Shown here piece by piece: positions 17,257-25,794 of a stretch of 64,000 nt of DNA. Within the stretch, counting starts at the first letter, position 1, and each line of letters opens with the position of its first letter. The translations under genes and the position numbers were made by a program. Where the stretch lies: contig NZ_CP157350.1 of NCBI RefSeq assembly GCF_051045985.1, positions 744,001-808,000 of the forward strand. Direction: 5' to 3'. The DNA comes from Scardovia wiggsiae (GTDB taxonomy: Bacteria; Actinomycetota; Actinomycetes; Actinomycetales; Bifidobacteriaceae). The notes below the pieces were generated by a model. That model made no database searches. It saw only the letters and a list, made by a program, of their open reading frames with translations, and was not told the DNA's origin.

Positions 17257-18303
17257 ATGCCGGATACGAGGGCTGCTGCATGCAAATGGAACCATCCTCC
17301 CCGGATAGGCATAGTTACGAACCCCGCAGCTGATAACGGCAGAGGGAAGAAAATTGGCCCCGCTATCATCAGAAAAGTCTCACACAGGGCTTACGAGCTG
17401 GGATGCACAGTTATTGACCTGACAGGCCATTCCCGGGAGGAGTCGGCTCTTAAAATCGGCGGTTCCCTGCAGGATCTGGACATCTTGATTGTTGCAGGGG
17501 GAGACGGGATGGTCAATCTCGGGATGAACGCTGTTGCCCATACACGTGTTGCCCTGGGTATTATAGCCTGCGGCTCCGGAAATGATTTTGCACGGAGTAC
17601 GGGCCTTCCTGTCCACCGTATAGATACCAGCATTGAAGCCGTGTTTGCAAGTATCATGATGTGTTCGTTCGCCCGCGTGGACCTCATCCATGTTACTTCT
17701 GCAGATGATGCTATTCCCGATGGCTATGAGGGTGATGTACGCAAAAGGGTCGATACATACATTGCCGGTTCCCTTAACTGTTCTATTGATGCTGCAATCA
17801 ACCTGCGGGCCAATGCATCAGGCATCCCTGTCGGTAAATTGCGGTATGGATATGCCGGGATCGCTGAGATAAGCCATCCGCAGGCATACGGCTTTTCTGT
17901 CAGTTTCACCGACCTGTCCGAAAACCGGCAGCACCTGGACCTGGAAACCCCTCTCTTCGTTATCTCTAATGCGCCATACATGGGCAGCGGCATCAAGATA
18001 TCCCCGTATTCGTCAGTGACGGACAGCACACTTGATATGGTCTGGGCAAAATGGATGCCCACACCCGTTGAAGGGATGCGCGTTCTGTTCCGGGCATACA
18101 GCGGCGCACATCTGAGCGAGCGGATCATTGGATGGCAGCAGATCAGAAGTGCTGAGCTACGGTACTCAGGCAGTTCTGCGTACCCGCCTGTACTTATGGG
18201 TGATGGGGAAGTTGTCGGCGAACTCCCCGTAAAGGCCGAATGCGCCCCCAGCGCTGCCAGGATGCTTCTTCCGCCAAGGATTGCGAGGTCGTTCCAGCAG
18301 TGA
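17257..18303 (+). CDS. Diacylglycerol / sphingosine kinase-family lipid kinase
   Basis: A 348-residue ATP-dependent lipid kinase of the DAGK catalytic family. The nucleotide loop is VAGGDGMVNLGMNA (about 88-101), and GIIACGSGNDFAR (about 108-120) supplies the second conserved motif. The C-terminal beta-rich half ends with a typical MGDGEVVGELP stretch. The likely substrate is diacylglycerol or a related lipid, making phosphatidate for phospholipid recycling. GGGAGG precedes the ATG. Its stop overlaps the GTG of the helicase gene. Confidence 0.9.
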   Translation: MPDTRAAACKWNHPPRIGIVTNPAADNGRGKKIGPAIIRKVSHRAYELGCTVIDLTGHSREESALKIGGSLQDLDILIVAGGDGMVNLGMNAVAHTRVALGIIACGSGNDFARSTGLPVHRIDTSIEAVFASIMMCSFARVDLIHVTSADDAIPDGYEGDVRKRVDTYIAGSLNCSIDAAINLRANASGIPVGKLRYGYAGIAEISHPQAYGFSVSFTDLSENRQHLDLETPLFVISNAPYMGSGIKISPYSSVTDSTLDMVWAKWMPTPVEGMRVLFRAYSGAHLSERIIGWQQIRSAELRYSGSSAYPPVLMGDGEVVGELPVKAECAPSAARMLLPPRIARSFQQ

Positions 18304-20909
18304 CGCATCATAAACACTATAAAAACGCACGCCATACAGCAACGGATACATCTTCCTGCAATGCCGGGCCCAGTCCCGCGCAAAAATACCAGGCTTTCCG
18401 GGAGCGCCGCAGACAGGAAGGCACAAGCGCGGCACAATTTGCACAGTCGCTTCCGTTCGGGCTTGATAAATTCCAGCGGCGCGCCCTGGATGATCTTGAA
18501 TCCGGGAATAACCTTCTTGTTGCAGCGCCGACGGGTGCGGGGAAAACTGTTATTGCTGATTTTGCTATCCATCTGGCCCAGCAGGATAATGTAAAAGCTT
18601 TTTATACAACCCCTATAAAGGCGCTCAGCAACCAGAAATACCATGAGCTGGCAAACAGGTACGGTCCTGACAAAGTCGGCCTCCTTACAGGCGATATATC
18701 AATAAATTCCCAGGCCGATATCATCGTGATGACAACGGAAGTCCTGCGCAATATGCTGTATGAAGATTCAGCCACATTAACAGCGCTGCGTTACGTTATC
18801 CTTGACGAGATACACTATCTGGCAGACCGGATGAGAGGGCAGGTCTGGGAAGAAGTCATTATCCATCTTCCCAGAACGGTGAAAATAGTAGGATTATCGG
18901 CTACGGTGTCCAATGTTGAGGATTTTGCCAGATGGATAGAATCTGTCAGGGGAGAGACCTCCCTGGTCGTTTCGGAAAAACGTCCGGTACCCCTTATCCA
19001 GGAAGTCCTGCTTCAGCACGATCAGAAAAAAGAGCCCAGGCTTGTCAGCCTTTATCTCAACGGTGATACGTCCGCAGTCAATCCCGAGCTGACAGCCCTT
19101 ATAAAGCAATGGGACCATGAAGCGGTACGCAGCAGTGCCGGCGCAGGCGGGAAGCCCTATCGCCGCGGCAGGGGAGGCGGGGCCGGCACATCCTGGCAGG
19201 GCAGCCTGAAAGATACCCGTAACAGGCCTGCAGCCCGATACACACCCAAACGGTGGGCAGTCGTTGATGAGCTTGATTTTCTGGATATGCTGCCCGGTAT
19301 CTATTTTATATTTTCACGCAACGGCTGCGATAAGGCTGTTGAACAGTGTATGCGTGCAGGGCTGCAGCTGACAGGCGGTTCTGAGGCCCGCAGGATCCGG
19401 CGTATTGTTGATTCTATGGCAGAGGGGCGTATCAGCAGGGATGATGCCAGGGCTTTAGGCTTTGCAAATTTCAGGAATGCGCTTGAACAGGGGATAGCCC
19501 CGCACCATGCAGGGATGGTAGCTTTATACAGGGAAATAGTCGAGAAACTGTTTGAGCAGGGGCTGCTAAAAATCGTTTTCGCAACGGAAACACTTGCCCT
19601 GGGGATCAATATGCCGGCTCGCTGTGTAGTCGTTGAAAAGCTCGAGAAATTCAATGGCGTATCGCATGAAACGCTGTCGCCCGGCGAATTCACGCAGCTT
19701 ACCGGGCGTGCGGGGAGGCGCGGGATTGATTCTGTCGGTTATGCCATAGTTGTTGACCATCGCGATTTTGAACCGTCAACAGCAGCGGCGCTGTCGTCAA
19801 AACGGGTGTACCCGCTGCATTCGAGCTTCCGGCCGACGTTCAACATGGCCGTAAACCTTCTTAACTTATATGATGCTGATACAGTGCGTTCAACATTGGA
19901 TCATTCTTTTGCACAATGGGAAGCAGCAAAGGCAGCTGAAAAGCTCATTTCCCAGATCCGGGCCGGCCGTGAGTCCATACAGGGGTATGAAAAGGCTTTC
20001 GCCTGTGAATACGGCGATTTTGCTTCCTTTATGCGTTTGCGTATGGAGCTCACTAATGCGGAACGTTCTGAACGGCGCAGGCTTAAGCACACATCTTTTA
20101 AGAACAAAAAAGCAAAGGACCGCGCATGGCGCGACCTGGATTCAAAAATTATCAGGCTCCGGGAAGAGGAGCATTCGCATCCGTGCCGGCAATGCCCTGA
20201 TATCAAAAACCATCTTCGTATAGGATATAAATGGGCCAAGCTTTCCCAGGAGCTGGACAGGCTTGAAGACCGCTACAATTCACGGACAGGCACTGTGTCC
20301 AGACAGTTCGACAGGATATGTTCCGTCCTTGCCGGCCTGGGATATATTGAAAAATCGCATGGAGGGGAGTATGCGGTATGCTGCCGGGGCCAGCTCCTGC
20401 GGCGGATCTACAGTGAGAATGACATCACTATTGCGCAGGTCCTGATTTCAGGAGTTCTCGACGGGCTTTCACCGGAAGAAATGGCTGCTGTTGCATCCGG
20501 ATTCGTATATGAATCGCGCACACGGGGAGGATCAGGTTTTCCGCGGCATTTCCCCGGGGGCTCTGGCGGCCGTATTGCGAAGGCAGCTGCCGGTATCGCT
20601 GAGATTGATGAAGAGATACGGTGGCAATGTGAAGATGCCGGCCTTGACGATGCCGGAGAGCTTGATTTTGGCCTCTGCGAAGCGATATTTGATTGGACAT
20701 CCGGTAAATCACTTGCTGAGATACTGGCAGGCACAGAGCTTACCGGAGGCGATTTTGTCCGCAGCTGCAAACGCACGGTGGATATCCTTATCCAGCTGTC
20801 CAAAGTCGGAGAATATCTGGATAACCCTTATACCGCAACGGTTGCGCAGAAGGCTGCTGACCTCGTCAATAAAGGGATCGTTGCTTACAGCGGAGTTGAC
20901 GGGGATTAG
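18300..20909 (+). CDS. helY: HelY/Mtr4-type DEAD/DEAH-box helicase
   Basis: A superfamily 2 helicase of 869 residues from the GTG at 18300. Motif I is APTGAGKT, motif II DEIH and motif III LSATV. The C-terminal half has ETLALGINMPAR and the QLTGRAGRRG signature of Ski2/Mtr4 helicases, followed by a DSHCT-like region. RNA processing is the likely role by family. The GTG overlaps the lipid-kinase TGA by 4 bases (GTGA); an in-frame ATG at 18240 would give a 64-base overlap and an unlikely extension. helY near pafBC is a conserved actinobacterial arrangement. Confidence 0.9.
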   Translation: MTHHKHYKNARHTATDTSSCNAGPSPAQKYQAFRERRRQEGTSAAQFAQSLPFGLDKFQRRALDDLESGNNLLVAAPTGAGKTVIADFAIHLAQQDNVKAFYTTPIKALSNQKYHELANRYGPDKVGLLTGDISINSQADIIVMTTEVLRNMLYEDSATLTALRYVILDEIHYLADRMRGQVWEEVIIHLPRTVKIVGLSATVSNVEDFARWIESVRGETSLVVSEKRPVPLIQEVLLQHDQKKEPRLVSLYLNGDTSAVNPELTALIKQWDHEAVRSSAGAGGKPYRRGRGGGAGTSWQGSLKDTRNRPAARYTPKRWAVVDELDFLDMLPGIYFIFSRNGCDKAVEQCMRAGLQLTGGSEARRIRRIVDSMAEGRISRDDARALGFANFRNALEQGIAPHHAGMVALYREIVEKLFEQGLLKIVFATETLALGINMPARCVVVEKLEKFNGVSHETLSPGEFTQLTGRAGRRGIDSVGYAIVVDHRDFEPSTAAALSSKRVYPLHSSFRPTFNMAVNLLNLYDADTVRSTLDHSFAQWEAAKAAEKLISQIRAGRESIQGYEKAFACEYGDFASFMRLRMELTNAERSERRRLKHTSFKNKKAKDRAWRDLDSKIIRLREEEHSHPCRQCPDIKNHLRIGYKWAKLSQELDRLEDRYNSRTGTVSRQFDRICSVLAGLGYIEKSHGGEYAVCCRGQLLRRIYSENDITIAQVLISGVLDGLSPEEMAAVASGFVYESRTRGGSGFPRHFPGGSGGRIAKAAAGIAEIDEEIRWQCEDAGLDDAGELDFGLCEAIFDWTSGKSLAEILAGTELTGGDFVRSCKRTVDILIQLSKVGEYLDNPYTATVAQKAADLVNKGIVAYSGVDGD

Positions 20910-20934
20910 GGAATATTGTGTGAGTCGCGCTGTT
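20909..20934 (+). promoter_or_regulatory. Candidate SigR/SigH-type promoter for rbpA
   Basis: GGGAAT at 20909-20914 and GTT at 20932-20934 are separated by 17 bases. This resembles the GGAAT/C-N16-19-GTT pattern of actinobacterial oxidative-stress sigma factors. It overlaps the helicase stop and lies about 40 bases before the rbpA ATG. rbpA is under SigR control in Streptomyces. A 12-base palindrome TGTTACGTAACA follows at 20948-20959. Confidence 0.4.
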
Positions 20935-20971
20935 TTAGTAAAGTTGTTGTGTTACGTAACAAGGAGGCCTT

Positions 20972-21319
20972 ATGGCAGAGCGTTCATTACGAGGTATGAG
21001 TATAGGTGCAAAATCGCTGGAGTCGGACGATAACGTGGATTTCGCTGCACGCCATGAAGTCGCTTATGTATGCCCTCAGGGACATCGTACGATCCTTCCT
21101 CTAGCTGTTGGCGTTGAAGAGCCGGAAACATGGGAATGCCGCTGCGGACAGATTGCACATCGTGAGAATACTGAAGAAACTGAATCTGATGAATCTGCGA
21201 AACCTCAGCGTACCCATTGGGATATGCTTCTGGAGCGCCGCAGTATTGAAGAGCTTTCGGATCTACTGGATAAGCGTCTAGCTATGCATAATGAAGGCTG
21301 GATACCGGATTACGAGTAA
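20972..21319 (+). CDS. rbpA: RNA polymerase-binding protein RbpA
   Basis: RbpA binds the primary sigma factor and RNA polymerase and stabilises the open complex; it is confined to actinobacteria. The 115-residue length is typical. The N-terminal tail carries RGMSIG. The core zinc/beta domain includes YVCPQGH and ECRCGQ, and the C-terminal sigma-interacting helix is THWDMLLERRSIEELSDLLD. AAGGAGG precedes the ATG. It is the last plus-strand gene before a strong terminator. Confidence 0.97.
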   Translation: MAERSLRGMSIGAKSLESDDNVDFAARHEVAYVCPQGHRTILPLAVGVEEPETWECRCGQIAHRENTEETESDESAKPQRTHWDMLLERRSIEELSDLLDKRLAMHNEGWIPDYE

Positions 21320-21509
21320 ACAGATAAAGGCCATAATTTATTGATTTAGTAATTTCGATGAGTAAGCCGATAATGTACGTTATGTCAGATTAGATAAGTT
21401 CGCATGGCTCCCTGGAAAATAGATCGACACGTAAAAGTCTCCTGTACTTCCCTGATTTCCTGCAACGTTTAACGCACAGTGCTCTAAGCAGACCAGCACA
21501 TAGAACACA

Positions 21510-21545
21510 AAAAATGGGCTTGCCTTTGGCAGCCAGCCCATTTTT
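21510..21545. terminator. Two-way rho-independent terminator
   Basis: An 11-bp stem pairs AAAAATGGGCT (21510-21520) with AGCCCATTTTT (21535-21545), and an inner TGCC/GGCA pairing forms in the loop. Poly-A and poly-T flanks make it functional in both directions, serving rbpA (plus) and the MerR gene (minus). In the remaining 190 bases back to rbpA I see no gene or further structure. Confidence 0.88.
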
Positions 21546-21565
21546 AGTACTTTAAAATTTTACAG

Positions 21566-22225
21566 TTATAAACCCTGTGCATGCTGATATTCACGCTGTG
21601 CGCGCTGTGCTTCAATACGTTTGCGCTGCCTGAGCTCCGCAAGCTCATCAATAACGCTTTGGGAATGTACCCGGACACCGGTGTTCCTCATATCCACATA
21701 ATCCTGCGCGCTAAGGTCATTTTCTACCTTATGCCAGATTGCCGCAACAGATACGCCAAAAACTGCCTGTCCTGAGCTCATCACATCCAGCATCTGGTGG
21801 TTATCCGTGCACTGCATAACACTCTCACCATCGCATACTATCATCATATGCTCCAGATCCGTAAGGCTGTACGCCATCAAAAAGGTAATAGCCTTATTAA
21901 CATTCTGCAGGTTGACTCCTGCGTCAAGGAGACGTTTTGAAACCGAAAGGATCACAACATCGCGGAACGAATACAGGCGCCGTGACCCTGAACCGTGCGA
22001 CGGCGTGATGGACGGTTCTACTATTTTCTTGCGGGCCCAGTAATCCAGTTGCCTGTATGTGATGCCCGCAACTTCTGCAGCTACAGGCCCTTTATACCCT
22101 TTAAGGTCTTCCTGCCGGTCAGCTGATTCAAACAGTTCCCCCTGGACAGCATCTTTCCCTGAAAGGTCTTTGCGGTCCTCAAGCCTGATGTGCAGGGACA
22201 GCTGCGGCTTATTATGCTCAGCCAT
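21566..22225 (-). CDS. MerR-family regulator, FtsR-like
   Basis: A 219-residue regulator with a MerR winged helix at about 50-125, including ITYRQLDYWARKKIV and RRLYSFRDVV. The C-terminal part is an unrecognised sensing or dimerisation region. Its position after an FHA gene matches Rv1827-Rv1828 in Mycobacterium and odhI-ftsR in Corynebacterium, where FtsR activates ftsZ. The FtsR assignment is inferred from this neighbourhood and fold. It ends near a strong terminator, and 88 bases separate it from the FHA gene. Confidence 0.82.
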   Translation of the reverse strand: MAEHNKPQLSLHIRLEDRKDLSGKDAVQGELFESADRQEDLKGYKGPVAAEVAGITYRQLDYWARKKIVEPSITPSHGSGSRRLYSFRDVVILSVSKRLLDAGVNLQNVNKAITFLMAYSLTDLEHMMIVCDGESVMQCTDNHQMLDVMSSGQAVFGVSVAAIWHKVENDLSAQDYVDMRNTGVRVHSQSVIDELAELRQRKRIEAQRAQREYQHAQGL

Positions 22226-22313
22226 ACAAACCTCTATTCTGACGCCTTATGCAGGCATCCTGTATACGTAACTAAATTACCTACTTGTAGTTTATCCTCT
22301 TAATTGTGAAGGA

Positions 22314-22757
22314 CTATTGGGCAATAACAGCAGACCTTGTGAAGAATACGAAACGGTACTTCCCTATCATAATTTCATCGCCATTGCGCAATACGGCATC
22401 GTCAACACGTTCCCGGTTCACGTATGTACCGTTCAGGCTTCCGCTGTCAGTGATGTGGTATCGCCCATCAACGCGGGTAAATACAGCATGCGAGCGGGAA
22501 ACTGTACCGTCATCAAGCATAATATCCTCATGCGGGTCACGCCCCACACGCACTGTCTCCTCATCCAGCAGGTACCGGGATCCGGTGAGCGGTCCCCGCG
22601 TAGAGATAAGAAGCGCAGAAGCCGCATCAAGTTTGGCAATGGTTTCAATATCTTCTTTCGTAAGGGGGCGCTGTCCGGCAGTTGTAACCGGCGACATGTT
22701 GATTGCCGGCATCCCTATGCTTGTTGTTTCGCCTGCAGATGGTATTGGATCAGTCAT
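22314..22757 (-). CDS. FHA-domain protein, GarA/OdhI-like
   Basis: A 147-residue forkhead-associated phosphothreonine-binding protein. Residues 10-13 read ETTS, the same N-terminal motif that Ser/Thr kinases phosphorylate in GarA and OdhI. The FHA core follows with VGRDPHEDIMLDD, SRSHAVF and DSGSLNGTYVN. GarA/OdhI regulate 2-oxoglutarate dehydrogenase and glutamate metabolism. The targets here are unknown and may differ in an organism with a reduced TCA cycle. It lies 4 bases after the DUF881 gene and belongs to the envelope-linked operon. Confidence 0.9.
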   Translation of the reverse strand: MTDPIPSAGETTSIGMPAINMSPVTTAGQRPLTKEDIETIAKLDAASALLISTRGPLTGSRYLLDEETVRVGRDPHEDIMLDDGTVSRSHAVFTRVDGRYHITDSGSLNGTYVNRERVDDAVLRNGDEIMIGKYRFVFFTRSAVIAQ

Positions 22758-22761
22758 ACTT

Positions 22762-23628
22762 CTATTCTACCGTTTTCGCGTACTTATTCTGTTGCGGCCG
22801 TGCTGTTGCATTGATCACGACCTGGTCCGACTGTTCTACTTTAACTGTTGCACCGTACTGGACCTTGAGCCTGGAGCCAACCCCGCCCGCAATATCGATC
22901 GCATTCTGAAGTGTCGTGGAGCTTCCGATAGCTTTGATGACAAATGGGCTGCCAATAATAACGCCGTCGCATTCAAGCCCGTTCTCGGTATCTACCACGT
23001 AAGATGACGTGACTATCCGCACACCGTCGAATTCGATCACCTCGGCCCCTGCATTGCGGAGCTCTTCAATAACGCTGAACAGGATAGCGGAAGAAAGTTT
23101 CGTCTGCCCCTGCGTGATCGTGATGGTTATCCCCTGCCCCTGGGCGGGAAGCCTGCCCGAGAGTATCCCGTTAGTCTGCTCATTTTCCTTGGCAATACGG
23201 TTGATCTCTTCCTGTTTGTTGGCAGCCTTCTGAATAGCAGCCAGCTGTGCTGCGAGGGCGGATTTCTGTGCTTCCAGCCTGCTGATCTGGGTATTCGTTT
23301 CATCAAGCAGCCTGACCAGTTCGTCTTCACTCAAATTGGTATATGTAGTATCCGTATTGCGCCTCTGCCACATGTAGCCGAAGCCAAGGGCAGCCCCAAG
23401 GGCAAAGATTATGAATGATGCCACAACCTTATTCCGGGTTGTTTTTGATATCCTGGGGATCCGGATAAGGCGCCTTCTGGGTACCACTGAAAAAGCGCCT
23501 GTGGTTGCTTCCGCTTCGTCAGTGCTGCCTTCCGGGCTATTCGTTGCTTTGCTGCTGCCCGTTATCCCCTTGATACCTTTGGGGTCTTCTTCCGGAGCGC
23601 CCTGCCGCCCTGTACCCTGTGATGCCAT
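22762..23628 (-). CDS. DUF881 family membrane-anchored protein (second copy)
   Basis: A 288-residue protein. A polar cytoplasmic N-terminus of about 70 residues is followed by one membrane helix (about 71-90), a coiled-coil (about 95-140) and the DUF881 domain, with IEELRNAGAEVI and SPFVIKAIG. The function of the family is unknown; paired DUF881 genes flanking DUF1290 are a fixed actinobacterial unit. GGGAGAGAGG precedes the ATG. Confidence 0.88.
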   Translation of the reverse strand: MASQGTGRQGAPEEDPKGIKGITGSSKATNSPEGSTDEAEATTGAFSVVPRRRLIRIPRISKTTRNKVVASFIIFALGAALGFGYMWQRRNTDTTYTNLSEDELVRLLDETNTQISRLEAQKSALAAQLAAIQKAANKQEEINRIAKENEQTNGILSGRLPAQGQGITITITQGQTKLSSAILFSVIEELRNAGAEVIEFDGVRIVTSSYVVDTENGLECDGVIIGSPFVIKAIGSSTTLQNAIDIAGGVGSRLKVQYGATVKVEQSDQVVINATARPQQNKYAKTVE

Positions 23629-23642
23629 AAAGCCTCTCTCCC

Positions 23643-23975
23643 CTATGCCCTGAAAATGTACCGGCGGATAGCAGATACATTGGAGAATATACGGATACCG
23701 AGTACGACGATTACTGCTGTAGTGAGCTGGGAACCGACACCAAGCTGGGAACCTAAAAATACCAGAAGCACTGCGGTTATAACATTAGCAATAAAAGAAA
23801 TGATAAAGACCCGGTCGCTGAAATTACGCTCAAAATATGACCGGGCCGCCCCCAGGAGGGCATCAAGTGCTGCAACGACCATTATTGGCAGGTACGGCTG
23901 CAGCCAGATAGGGATATTAGGCTGGAAGAAAATCCCGGCCACAACACCAGCTATAAGACCCAGAATCGCTGCCAT
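23643..23975 (-). CDS. DUF1290 / small basic protein family (Sbp)
   Basis: A 110-residue membrane protein with three or four hydrophobic segments and the family stretch ALDALLGAARSYFERNF. In Bacillus subtilis the homologue Sbp lies near division genes. Here, as in mycobacteria, it sits between two DUF881 genes: 1 base after the first and 14 bases before the second. Confidence 0.9.
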   Translation of the reverse strand: MAAILGLIAGVVAGIFFQPNIPIWLQPYLPIMVVAALDALLGAARSYFERNFSDRVFIISFIANVITAVLLVFLGSQLGVGSQLTTAVIVVLGIRIFSNVSAIRRYIFRA

Positions 23976-23976
23976 A

Positions 23977-25098
23977 TCATTTCTCCTTTGCGTAATTGAT
24001 CTTGACCATTCCTGCAGCCGGCAGCGTTAAACTCCGCTGACTGGAAATAGTAACCGATATGCCATATTTTCTCAGCATTTCATTGAACCTCGGATTATGC
24101 TCAGCGTCAACAGCCGCAGACAGTTCATGCGCATTCCCTATTGCCTCAATAGTATAGGGGCTTGTAATGGGTGTTGTCCCGATGAGGATATTATTGCCCG
24201 CCAGCCGTATGGAGCTCTGCAGCCCAAGCCGGATACCGTTGACCGCAATACCATCAGCCTTATATGCCCACAGCCTGGAGATGATGATCTGCATCTGCTC
24301 ATCAGTGAGGGACTGTTTAGCCTGCCCTGCTGAAGTGCGGTTGCCGCCCTGGTCATCCGCTGAAGTATCAGAGGAAGGGTTGGTGATAACTATCCGTAAT
24401 CCCGGCCCCTCAATCTTGGTCAGTGCGGCTGAGAAGTTATCTTCTTTCTGCCTCTGTGACAGCTCAAAATTATCTACAGATTCGGTAAGCTTGTTTAACC
24501 GCTGCTGCGCAGCAGTCACCTCAGCTAAAAGTTTTTTCTGGTGTTCGTTCGCATTGCTGACCTGCGCGCTGAGGGCACCCCGGACTTTCGCGCGAGTGTT
24601 CCTCTGCAGCAGTTTTACTGCCTGCGTGCCGACAACGCCAATAACAACACATAAAATAAAGCTGAGTGCCCGCATCACCCAAGTCCCGGCTTTCCCCGTA
24701 CGTCTTGCGGTAAGCATCGAATCATCATACATCTGGTCCATGGGGTGGTTGATGAGATCATCAAGAAGCTGCGAAGAAGAATGGCGTCCGCCAGTATGCC
24801 CTGCCCCCATCGTATTCTCGCTGATTTCATAGCGGAGAAGGCCTGCGGCTGACGCAGAAAAGGCTGACCTTCTCCGGACTGCCTGTGAAACAGGAAGGAA
24901 TGTTTGGAGACTGTCGATGTCCTCTGCAGCAGCATCAAGGTATATTGAATCGTCCCGTGGCTCGGCCGGCTGTATGAATAACGCAGTATCGGGCTCCCAG
25001 GGATCGTCAAAAAGCCCTTCGCCGGGTTTCCTCCTTTTAAGCCTGTTAGCCGGAAATCCGTCAGGATGCCGGGGCTTTTGCGGTTTCTGTGCAGCCAT
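23977..25098 (-). CDS. DUF881 family membrane-anchored protein (first copy)
   Basis: A 373-residue protein with a long polar N-terminus (about 1-140) and a membrane helix near 145-165. A coiled-coil follows at about 175-225, then the DUF881 domain (GPGLRIVITNPSSD, ISRLWAYKADGIAVNG). The cytoplasmic extension is longer than in the second copy. The start lies 2 bases after the phosphatidyltransferase gene, so translation is likely coupled. Confidence 0.88.
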   Translation of the reverse strand: MAAQKPQKPRHPDGFPANRLKRRKPGEGLFDDPWEPDTALFIQPAEPRDDSIYLDAAAEDIDSLQTFLPVSQAVRRRSAFSASAAGLLRYEISENTMGAGHTGGRHSSSQLLDDLINHPMDQMYDDSMLTARRTGKAGTWVMRALSFILCVVIGVVGTQAVKLLQRNTRAKVRGALSAQVSNANEHQKKLLAEVTAAQQRLNKLTESVDNFELSQRQKEDNFSAALTKIEGPGLRIVITNPSSDTSADDQGGNRTSAGQAKQSLTDEQMQIIISRLWAYKADGIAVNGIRLGLQSSIRLAGNNILIGTTPITSPYTIEAIGNAHELSAAVDAEHNPRFNEMLRKYGISVTISSQRSLTLPAAGMVKINYAKEK

Positions 25099-25100
25099 AG

Positions 25101-25739
25101 TCAGGACTGCTCCCGGACGCGCTGGATATGAAGGATGTCATACCCCTGCTTTAAATAGATAAGCCCGGCGACCCAGTAGAGTACGACACCCCAGATACTG
25201 CAGGCTACCGCTGCGAGATGGAGGGACGTGAAAATGTAACCCTGCCCCAGATCTGCTACTATCAGTGCGGGGATGGCAATCATCAGCAGCGCCGTACCGG
25301 TCTTTCCCGCAAAATGCACCGGCAGCGGGCCGTATCCAAACTGTGCGATAACGAGTACTTCAATAAGCATGACCAGATCCCTGAGCCCTATCGCAATAAG
25401 CAGCCACCACGGTAAAAGCCCGGCCATACCGAAAACGAGCACTGAGCAGAATATAAGGAGCCGGTCAGCCAGAGGGTCAAGCAGCTGCCCTATTTTGCTG
25501 ATCTGGTGCATCCTGCGTGCGAGGAAACCGTCAAGCCAGTCAGATAACGCCGATAATGCAAGGATGATAAGGGCTGCCCACTTATGGTCAGTATAGAGCA
25601 TATAAGCAATCAGAGGTATCGATATAAGGCGCAGCAGGCTGATGAAATTTGGTATAGTGAAAATAATGTCCCGCGGCCTGAGCTGCTGTTCATCGGCAGT
25701 ATTGAGCCCGCTCTTATCCGTATCATGTGACCATTTCAT
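25101..25739 (-). CDS. CDP-alcohol phosphatidyltransferase (PgsA-like)
   Basis: A membrane enzyme that transfers a phosphatidyl group from CDP-diacylglycerol to an alcohol, probably glycerol-3-phosphate. The signature DG..AR........G...D...D is present as DWLDGFLARRM through LLDPLADR, and about five hydrophobic segments follow. The ATG at 25739 with GGGGAG about 12 bases upstream is preferred to an upstream in-frame TTG at 25769. The order with DUF881-DUF1290-DUF881-FHA-MerR copies the mycobacterial pgsA2 region. The lipid made cannot be fixed from sequence. Confidence 0.85.
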   Translation of the reverse strand: MKWSHDTDKSGLNTADEQQLRPRDIIFTIPNFISLLRLISIPLIAYMLYTDHKWAALIILALSALSDWLDGFLARRMHQISKIGQLLDPLADRLLIFCSVLVFGMAGLLPWWLLIAIGLRDLVMLIEVLVIAQFGYGPLPVHFAGKTGTALLMIAIPALIVADLGQGYIFTSLHLAAVACSIWGVVLYWVAGLIYLKQGYDILHIQRVREQS

Positions 25740-25794
25740 CTGCAGTCGCTGCTCCCCAATAATTCTCAACTGATTTCAGATCTTTCTTTCTGTC

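Noticed and set aside
17724..18644. 306-codon minus-strand frame across the lipid kinase and helicase genes
   Set aside because: Shadow of two strongly supported genes on the other strand, with no motif.
21320..21509. Small RNA between rbpA and the MerR gene
   Set aside because: No promoter pair or structured element other than the terminator was recognised.
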